Assembly: GCA_963806145.1 (NCBI GenBank)
Contig: CAWDXD010000023.1
Location: forward strand, 89,178 to 153,177
Source: DASXKD01 sp963806145
Lineage (GTDB): Bacteria > Actinomycetota > Actinomycetes > Streptosporangiales > Streptosporangiaceae
Direction of reading: 5' to 3'
DNA: 64,000 nt
Shown here: piece by piece, positions 57,917 through 64,000 of the stretch
How positions within the stretch are numbered: the stretch's first letter is position 1
Layout of the letters: each line of letters starts with the position of its first letter
The notes under the pieces: generated by a model
Databases searched by the model: none
Told to the model about the DNA's origin: nothing
What the model saw: the letters and a program-made list of their open reading frames with translations, nothing else
Translations under genes and position numbers: made by a program

Positions 57917-59626
57917 CCGCCGCGATGCGCAGGCCCAGCCTGATTGCCGCGTTCGCACTGGCCGTAGCCGCCAGCGTCGTCGCAACCCCAGCCATCGCCC
58001 TGGGGTCGCTCCCCCGGGCCAACACCCCCACTTACCCCCCGCCACGGCACCACGGCACGTTGCGGATCACCGGTTCGCTGCGCGACGGCGGGACCGTGCG
58101 GGCGGCGGGCCTGTCCTGGCGCCCGGGCAAGCTGCCGCCCGGGGACCGGCTGCTCAGCTTCGAGGTCGGTTACTACTGGGATGCCTGCACCGCCGCGGGC
58201 AAGTGCCAAACGGGTGCGGACACCACCGTCGCCCCGTTCGCGCGCCCGGCGGTACGTCGCCGGTCACGCCGATACCAGCCGGTTTTTGAAGCTCACCGAG
58301 ACCGCCACCGAGGTCGTGGAGACGAGCCCCGCGACATTTTCGTTCAGCACAAAAAGCGTCTCGGTGAGCACTACCAGCAACAGGGCCGTACGTGCCTACC
58401 GGGCCGGGCGGCCGCCGGTGAGCAGGTTCGTGAACGGGACGCCGGAGCGCCGCACCGCGTCGGCGGAGGAGTATTTCAGCGTGGCCGCGCCGCACTACAG
58501 CGCCGCCGACGGCCCGGCTTCCCAGCACTACCGGGTGGACCACGGGCGCTGGCGGCCGATGCCGGCCAGCGGCGTGTTCTACACCGGCACGCTGCGCGCC
58601 GGCAGGCACCGGGTGGCGGTGCGCACCGCCGACCAGGCCGGCGCGACCACCGCACGATTCACCTGGCGGGTGGTGCCGCTGCCCGCGCCGCTGGCCTGCC
58701 AGGGGCACTGCTGGTACCCGCAGCACCTCGACGCGACCGGGCACCCGATGCGCTGGGACTGGCAGATCGGCCTGGTGACCCCGCTGCAGCGGACCGGAGC
58801 GCACGCGGTGGACATCTATGACATCGACGGCTTCCTGACCACCCCCGCCGAGGTGCGCGCGCTGCACACCCGGTGGCAGGCCGCCACGCTGCCGCACCCG
58901 AAGGCGATCTGCTACCTCGACCTGGCCTGGGAGGACTACCGGCCGGACGGCACACCGGGGCAGTTCTTCCCCGCCGCCGCGCTCGGCAACATCTACTTCG
59001 GCTTCCCGCAGGAACGGTGGGTCGACTTCCGGCAGCTCGACGCGCTCAAGCCGATGCTGGACGAGCGGATCCGGATGTGCGCGGCAAAGGGTTTCGACGC
59101 GGTCGAACTGGACGACATCGACAGTTTCGACCCGCCGTCCACCACGGGCTTCCACCTCACGCCGGGGGACGCGCAGAACTATCTCGCCTACGCGTTCAAC
59201 GAGATCCACCGCTACGGCATGACCGGCCTGTGGAAGAACTCGCCGCTGCTGTCCTGGTGGGGACGCCGCTACACGGACGGCGCGGTCGTCGAGGAGTGCT
59301 ACCGCTACCAGCAGTGCTTCGCCTCGCAGATGCGCGGCAGCAGCCAGTACGGGATCACCTGCACCGCGCTGGCGGGCCGGACGCCGTGCGGCTGGGATGA
59401 CTTCTCGACCGACCGCACCGCGGCGCAGCCGACTGGCAAGTGGGTCGGCGAGGCCGAGTACGGCGCGGACCACTACGTCTGCAACCCGGGGCAGCCGTGC
59501 CCGGGGAAACGGCGTTTTGCCACGTTCTGCCGGATCGTCTACGCGCCGCCGTACGGATTCTCCGCGGTCAAGTTCGACGTGGACCTGAACGGCAAGATGT
59601 TCTACCCCTGCCCCCGCGGCACCTGA
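57913..59626 (+). CDS. Secreted GH114-like endo-alpha-1,4-polygalactosaminidase family protein, split by one base
   Basis: About 571 residues after correction. GTG 57913 (or ATG 57925) opens a signal peptide (RRPSLIAAFALAVAASVVAT). Two or more beta-rich segments follow; near 58235-58250 one extra base breaks the frame, after which AARRYVAGHADTSRFLKLTE continues. The C-terminal 300 residues match the GH114 pattern: WDWQIGLVTPLQ, AVDIYDIDGFLTTPAEVRAL, ICYLDLAWEDYRPDGTPG, GNIYFGFPQERWVDFRQLD, KGFDAVELDDIDSFDPPSTT, HRYGMTGLWKNSP and VEECYRYQQCF. The acids in YDIDGF, ICYLDLAWEDY and VELDDID are the likely catalytic and binding residues. GH114 enzymes cut alpha-1,4-galactosamine polymers, fitting the neighbouring amino-sugar genes. 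The N-terminal beta modules are unusual and may bind polymer. Confidence 0.75.
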
Positions 59627-59760
59627 CCGGCCGCCCGGGTGCCTGACTGGTCCGCCCGGGTCCGGCTTCGCCGGGCCAGCGGGCGGGCCCGGCGGAACCG
59701 CCGCATTGCGACGTCCGATAGGCGCCAGCAATGCGCGGCGCCGGGACGCAGGCTGGGATC

Positions 59761-60237
59761 ATGAGCACACTTCAGTACAAGGCGATCGACCCGGAGCGCC
59801 TGGACGCCATGCGCGGCCAGGGCGCGGATGAGTTCGGGAACCCGTGGAAGCAGCGGACGGCCGAAGGCTGGGAGCCGCTGCGCTGCTGCCTGCGCACCGC
59901 CGCCGAGGGCGAGGACATCGCGCTGATCAGCTACAGTCCCTGGCCCCAGCCGTGGAACACGCCGTGGGCCGAGGCCGGGCCGGTCTTCGTCTGCCACGGC
60001 CGGTGCGGCGGCTACCAGACCCCCGGTGATTACCCGCCGGACCTGCGCGGCCGGTTCAGCCTGCTCAGCCCGTTCGACCACACCGGCGCCCGGGCGTACC
60101 AGCACATCAAGTTCGTCGAACCGGGCGACGACTACCCCGCGGCGGTAGCGATGGTCATGGCGCAGCCCGAAGTGGCGTACCTGCACGTCCGCAGCGCGAC
60201 CGCGCAGTGCTTCACCTTCGAGGTCCGACCCGCCTAG
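59761..60237 (+). CDS. DUF1203 family protein
   Basis: A 158-residue cytoplasmic protein: LQYKAIDPERLDAMRGQGAD, PLRCCLRTAAEGEDIALISY, PVFVCHGRCGGYQTPGD and YLHVRSATAQCFTFEVR, the standard DUF1203 layout with Cys pairs. ATG 59761 is the family start; an upstream in-frame ATG at 59731 gives extra unrelated residues. Function unknown. It lies 134 bases after the GH114-like gene; the gap has no other feature. Confidence 0.85.
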   Translation: MSTLQYKAIDPERLDAMRGQGADEFGNPWKQRTAEGWEPLRCCLRTAAEGEDIALISYSPWPQPWNTPWAEAGPVFVCHGRCGGYQTPGDYPPDLRGRFSLLSPFDHTGARAYQHIKFVEPGDDYPAAVAMVMAQPEVAYLHVRSATAQCFTFEVRPA

Positions 60238-60368
60238 CGCCCGGAGCGCCTGCGCCGCTTACGCTCCAGGGCGATCATCGGAGTCGATGCGGTCAGCCGT
60301 TGTGATCTCCTGGCAGCGTGGCAGAAGCGATCCGCTGGATACCTTCCGCGCACGGCCAGGAGGTCACG

Positions 60369-60791
60369 ATGGAGCAGCAACCGGCCGCGGGCCCGCTGGG
60401 CGCCGATCTCGCGCTCACGCACATCCTGGTGGTCGCCGACCCGGCGCGCTCCCGGGACTTCTGGGTCAACGTGCTGGGGGCGACGGTATACCGCGAGTAC
60501 GGCGGAACCAGTGTGGTGCTGCGGTTCGCCGGCACCTGGCTGCTGCTGGTGAGCGGCGGCGGCCCGACCGCCGACAAGCCTGCCGTGGTATTCGCACCGC
60601 CCCGCGACGCTAACCAGGTGAGTCATGCCATGACGCTGCGGGTGACTGACTGCCGCGCGGTTTACGAGGCGTTGCGGTCGCGGGGAGCGGTGTTCCTCAC
60701 CCCGCCACACGACTGGGGCGCGGAGATCCGCTGCTTTCTGCCAGATCCCGATGGCCACCTGGTGGAGATCAGCGAGTCCGTAGCTACCTGA
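60369..60791 (+). CDS. VOC-family (glyoxalase/bleomycin-resistance fold) protein
   Basis: A 140-residue VOC-fold protein: LTHILVVADPARSRDFWVNV, LGATVYREYGGTSVVLRFAG, then a second beta-alpha-beta unit ending IRCFLPDPDGHLVEISES. Metal ligands of the fold are at the first His (LTHIL) and the final Glu (VEISE). ATG 60369 follows AGGAGG by five bases, which decides against GTG 60318. Substrate unknown; such proteins may be lyases, dioxygenases or drug binders. Confidence 0.85.
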   Translation: MEQQPAAGPLGADLALTHILVVADPARSRDFWVNVLGATVYREYGGTSVVLRFAGTWLLLVSGGGPTADKPAVVFAPPRDANQVSHAMTLRVTDCRAVYEALRSRGAVFLTPPHDWGAEIRCFLPDPDGHLVEISESVAT

Positions 60792-60904
60792 CAGCGGCCA
60801 GAAGCGGACGCGCCGGCGCTCCGCGGTGATGCCGCGGCTCGGCGGGGTCGTTCGCTAGGGTGATGTGCGGGGGCGTGGTGGGCTGGAAGGCGAATACCAT
60901 AACC

Positions 60905-62806
60905 GTGAACCGGCGCGCTACCGCCCAGGGGGCTCTTGCGGTTGGTGCTCTCGGGGTTGTCTTCGGGGACATCGGCACCAGCCCGCTGTACACCGTCCAG
61001 ACGGTCTTCAATCCGGGCGATCCGCACCCGGTCGAGGTGTCCACGGAGAACGTTTTCGGGATCGTCTCGCTGATCTTCTGGTCGGTGACGATCATCGTCA
61101 CCGTCACTTACGTCTTGCTGGTGATGCGCGCCGACAACGACGGCGAGGGCGGGATCATGGCGTTGATCGCGTTGATCCGCAGGGGAGGAGTTCCCGGCGG
61201 GCGCCGGACGAAGGTGGTGCTGGCGGCGCTGGGGGTCTTCGGCGCTTCGCTGTTCTTCGGCGACAGCGTGATCACGCCGGCCATCTCGGTTCTTTCTGCG
61301 ATCGAGGGCGTCAAGGTCGCCGCGCCGTCGGTGGCCGGCCTGGTCGTTCCGATCACTGCCGCGATCATCGTCGGACTTTTTCTTGTTCAGCGGCTGGGCA
61401 CCGGCACCGTGGGGCGCCTGTTCGGGCCGGTCATGGGCGTCTGGTTCGCCGCGATCGGCGCGATCGGCGTGCGCGGTATCGCCGCGCACCCCCAGATTCT
61501 GAAGGCGCTGTCGCCCACCTATGCCGTTGGCTTCATGGTGGGCCATTTCCCGGTCGCGTTCTTCTCGCTGGCCGCTGTCGTTCTGGCCGTCACCGGGGCC
61601 GAGGCCTTGTATGCGGACATGGGGCACTTCGGCCGCGCGCCGATCACCCGGGTCTGGCTGATCCTGGTCTTCCCCGCCTGCATCCTCAGTTACCTGGGGC
61701 AGGGCGCACTGGTCCTTGGCGACCCGGGCAGTATCTCCAGCCCCTTCTTCCTGCTGGTCCCGGGGTGGGCACGGCTTCCCATGGTCGTCCTGGCCGCGGC
61801 TGCGACGGTCATCGCCTCGCAGGCGGTCATCACTGGTGCGTTCTCGGTTGCGCAGCAGGCCGCCCGGCTCGGCTACCTTCCGCGGCTGCGGATCGCGCAC
61901 ACCTCGGAGGAGAGGATAGGCCAGGTCTATGTCCCGTGGATCAACTGGCTGCTCCTGGTCTCCGTGCTGACCCTCGTCGTCACGTTCAAAACCTCAGCCG
62001 CGCTCGCCTACGCGTTCGGTATGGCGGTGACCGGCACGATCACGATCACGACCCTGCTGTTCTTCTACATCGTCCGTTATCAGTGGCACAGGCCCCGGTG
62101 GATCACTGCGGTCGGCGCCACCGCCCTGCTCAGCGTGGATCTTCTCTTTTTCGCCGCCAACCTGACCAAGCTCGTGCACGGAGCCTGGCTGCCGCTGCTC
62201 ATCGCCATCGCGGTGTTCACCATCCTCACCACCTGGCAGCGCGGCCGGGAACTGGTCACCCGGCAGCGCCAGCGCGACGAGGGGCCGCTGCGGGCGTTCA
62301 TCGACCAGCTCCACGCCACCAAGCCCCCGCTGCACCGGGTGCCCAGCACGGCCGTCTTCCTCAACCGCGGCAAGGCCACCGCTCCGCTGGCGCTGCGCGC
62401 CAACGTCGAACACAACCAGGTCCTGCACAAGCACGTCCTCATCCTCTCCATCGAGACCATGCCCGTACCGCACGTCCCAGCCACCCAACGGGTCACAATC
62501 GACGACCTCGGCTACAAGGACGACCGGATCATCCACGTCACCGCCCGCTTCGGCTACATGGACCAGGCAGACGTCCCCGGCCTGCTGCCACAGATCCGCC
62601 AAGCCGACATCGAAAGCCCCCTCGACGACGACAAGGTGTCCTACTTCCTGTCGCGCATCGAGCTACGGCCGGGTAACACACCCGGCATGAGCCGCTGGCG
62701 CAAACGTCTGTTCCTCGCGACATCACGGATCACCGCCGACGCCGCCGAATACTTCCAGCTCCCCCGCGAGCGCACCGTCATCATGGGCTCGCGCATCGAG
62801 CTCTAA
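60905..62806 (+). CDS. kup: KUP-family potassium uptake protein
   Basis: A 633-residue K+/H+ symporter. KUP marks: ALGVVFGDIGTSPLYTVQTV near the N-terminus, MRADNDGEGGIMALIALIRR, FFGDSVITPAISVLSAIEGV, ALYADMGHFGRAPITRVWLI, IASQAVITGAFSVAQQAARL and QVYVPWINWLLLVSVLTL; 12 helices and a C-terminal cytoplasmic domain (MPVPHVPATQRVTIDDLGYK). GTG 60905 gives the usual short tail; GTG 60860 or ATG 60863 would add about 15 residues. No ydaO riboswitch, often found before such genes, is present upstream. Confidence 0.93.
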   Translation: MNRRATAQGALAVGALGVVFGDIGTSPLYTVQTVFNPGDPHPVEVSTENVFGIVSLIFWSVTIIVTVTYVLLVMRADNDGEGGIMALIALIRRGGVPGGRRTKVVLAALGVFGASLFFGDSVITPAISVLSAIEGVKVAAPSVAGLVVPITAAIIVGLFLVQRLGTGTVGRLFGPVMGVWFAAIGAIGVRGIAAHPQILKALSPTYAVGFMVGHFPVAFFSLAAVVLAVTGAEALYADMGHFGRAPITRVWLILVFPACILSYLGQGALVLGDPGSISSPFFLLVPGWARLPMVVLAAAATVIASQAVITGAFSVAQQAARLGYLPRLRIAHTSEERIGQVYVPWINWLLLVSVLTLVVTFKTSAALAYAFGMAVTGTITITTLLFFYIVRYQWHRPRWITAVGATALLSVDLLFFAANLTKLVHGAWLPLLIAIAVFTILTTWQRGRELVTRQRQRDEGPLRAFIDQLHATKPPLHRVPSTAVFLNRGKATAPLALRANVEHNQVLHKHVLILSIETMPVPHVPATQRVTIDDLGYKDDRIIHVTARFGYMDQADVPGLLPQIRQADIESPLDDDKVSYFLSRIELRPGNTPGMSRWRKRLFLATSRITADAAEYFQLPRERTVIMGSRIEL

Positions 62807-62848
62807 CCGCGCTCGGCCCCGGCATACCCCGGCAACTCAGTGGCCGGT

Positions 62849-62887
62849 GACGGGTACCCCGGGGGATCCGCGAGATATCCACCCGTC
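62849..62887. terminator. Hairpin after kup
   Basis: GACGGGT (62849-62855) pairs with ACCCGTC (62881-62887), with an inner GGAT...ATCC in the loop. It lies 43 bases past the kup stop and before the small gene at 62980, so it can end the kup transcript. It could also be a leader element for the downstream genes. Confidence 0.45.
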
Positions 62888-62979
62888 CTCCATCGCCCGG
62901 ACATCGCCGCTGCGCATGGGCGGCCTACCCAGGAGGCAGGGCCTGATAGCCAGGCCGCGTACCAAATGAGGTGATCGCG

Positions 62980-63204
62980 ATGACAGCGGAACGGGGACCA
63001 GTCCCTGCACGTTCGGGATGGGCACTGACGGCCCTGCGCCGGGCGATCGGCGTTCTCCACAACCTCCACGAGGAGAATATGCGCGCTTCGGAAGCTATCT
63101 TCCGCCCCGTAGGTGCACCGCGTCCACGCCCGCGAGCAGGCGTGCCCGCGGGCTCGGCCGGTCCTGCGGCTTCCGTCACTGAACCGGCTGAGCGGGTCAG
63201 CTGA
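62980..63204 (+). CDS. Small hypothetical protein between kup and terC
   Basis: A 74-residue polar protein: MTAERGPVPARSGWALTALR, RAIGVLHNLHEENMRASEAI, then a Pro/Ala/Arg tail. ATG 62980 has GAGGTG about six bases upstream, better than GTG 62971. One amphipathic helix is likely. No family recognised. The terC gene follows after 36 bases, perhaps in the same transcript. Confidence 0.45.
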   Translation: MTAERGPVPARSGWALTALRRAIGVLHNLHEENMRASEAIFRPVGAPRPRPRAGVPAGSAGPAASVTEPAERVS

Positions 63205-63240
63205 CTCCGGCCAGAAATCGGCGCGATCCGGAGGTCTGGG

Positions 63241-64000
63241 ATGGGGGTCACCGCGGCCGGCTGGGCCCTGACGATCGGCGTGATCGTGGCGCTGCTCGCC
63301 CTGGACCTTCTGCTGGCCACGGTGCGCCCGCACGCTGTCGGCTACCGGGAGGCCACCGCCTGGTCGGCGTTCTACATCGCGGTGGCGGTGGTCTTCGGCC
63401 TCGTCTTCGCCAGCCTGGTGGGGTGGGGATACGGCGCCGAGTACTTCGCCGGCTACATCGTGGAGAAGAGCCTGTCCGTCGACAACCTCTTCGTCTTCGT
63501 GATCATCATGGCGACGTTCGCGGTGCCCCGCGAGCATCAGCAGCGGGTGCTCATCTTCGGCATCATCGCCGCCCTGGCCCTGCGAGCGGTCTTCATCGCG
63601 CTGGGGGCGGCCTTGTTGTCGCTGCTGTCCTTCATGTTCCTGGTCTTCGGGCTGCTGCTGCTGTGGACCGCCGTACAGCTCTACCGTCACCGTGACGAGG
63701 ACCCCGACGTCGAGGACAATGCGCTGGTCCGGGCCTCACGCCGGATCCTGCCGGTCAGCGATACCTATGACGGTGGCCGGCTGATCTCCCGCGCCGGCGG
63801 ACGGCGAGTGGTCACACCACTGTTCATCGTGTTCATCACCATCGGCGTCACCGACATCTTGTTCGCAGTGGACTCGATCCCGGCCGTCTTCGGCATCACC
63901 GATCAGCCCTATATCGTCTTCACCGTCAACGCCTTCGCCCTGCTGGGCCTGCGGGCGCTGTTCTTCCTGGTGACCGGCCTGCTCGACCGGCTGGTGTACC
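63241..64000 (+). CDS. terC: TerC-family membrane protein (cut by window end)
   Basis: The first 253 residues of a TerC protein; the gene runs off the window. ATG 63241 has GGAGG six bases upstream. Helices alternate with conserved acidic sites: GYIVEKSLSVDNLFVFVIIM and FITIGVTDILFAVDSIPAVF, the two TerC signatures, with FTVNAFALLGLRALFFLVTG after them. TerC/Alx proteins are linked to manganese export and tellurite resistance. No yybP-ykoY manganese riboswitch was recognised in the leader. Confidence 0.93.
   Translation, partial: MGVTAAGWALTIGVIVALLALDLLLATVRPHAVGYREATAWSAFYIAVAVVFGLVFASLVGWGYGAEYFAGYIVEKSLSVDNLFVFVIIMATFAVPREHQQRVLIFGIIAALALRAVFIALGAALLSLLSFMFLVFGLLLLWTAVQLYRHRDEDPDVEDNALVRASRRILPVSDTYDGGRLISRAGGRRVVTPLFIVFITIGVTDILFAVDSIPAVFGITDQPYIVFTVNAFALLGLRALFFLVTGLLDRLVY

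Noticed and set aside
60792..60904. Possible c-di-AMP (ydaO) riboswitch before kup
   Set aside because: Only about 110 bases are available and none of the conserved blocks of that class is visible.
1..64000. tRNA, rRNA, CRISPR array, integrase or transposase
   Set aside because: None was recognised on either strand; the mobile-type signs are limited to gene remnants, hairpin repeats and one AT-rich gene.

Overview
The window is about 64 kb of very GC-rich DNA with short intergenic gaps, many GTG and some TTG starts, purine-rich AGGAGG-type ribosome binding sites and characteristically actinobacterial families (DUF1707, PspC-domain kinase, 13E12/DUF222 remnant, large LuxR ATPases, DUF222-type debris). 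It is most likely chromosome of a filamentous or soil actinomycete (Streptosporangiales-like), but no rRNA or tRNA is present to place it more exactly. No prophage, CRISPR array, complete insertion sequence or replication origin was seen.

Layout. 1-16 kb: FAD oxidase, hemerythrin, RsmD-like and other methyltransferases, haloalkane dehalogenase, secreted glycosidase-like protein, coiled-coil protein, HAD phosphatase, HtrA-type protease, a 989-residue LuxR ATPase regulator, MFS exporter and small membrane proteins. 16-21 kb: a 13E12/HNH remnant, then a divergent pair of FAD/Fe-S oxidoreductase and serine-glyoxylate-type aminotransferase. 21-25.5 kb: NarL-type two-component system followed by a two-gene ABC exporter. 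25.5-32 kb: CocE-type hydrolase, then a divergent PspC/DUF1707 and PspC-kinase/regulator envelope-stress module, a methyltransferase and an acetyl-xylan-esterase-like protein. 32-42.5 kb: an XRE-ATPase-TPR-LuxR regulator, AIM24 protein, lipoprotein, Tat-exported protein, PPK2, ECF sigma factor with partner, GntR regulator and small proteins; this region carries a family of GC-rich hairpin repeats. 42.5-48.4 kb: TetR/DHA2 efflux pair with a readable promoter-operator, then decayed genes, a HEAGH-motif protein, MarR, SDR, and an AT-rich orphan 2-TM protein.

48.4-59.6 kb is the most coherent block. A minus-strand run encodes solute-binding lipoprotein, two permeases, SIS-domain isomerase/deaminase, tagatose-6-phosphate-type kinase, class II tagatose/fructose-bisphosphate aldolase, DeoR regulator and a second PfkB kinase. 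Divergent from it are a GH4 NAD-dependent alpha-glycosidase and a secreted GH114-like (endo-alpha-1,4-polygalactosaminidase family) enzyme. Together they read as a route from extracellular alpha-linked galactosamine polymer to triose phosphates. 59.7-64 kb: DUF1203, VOC, KUP potassium uptake, and a TerC gene cut by the window end.

Six genes are each split by a single-base frame change, mostly in G/C runs, so assembly error must be considered before any of them is called a pseudogene.
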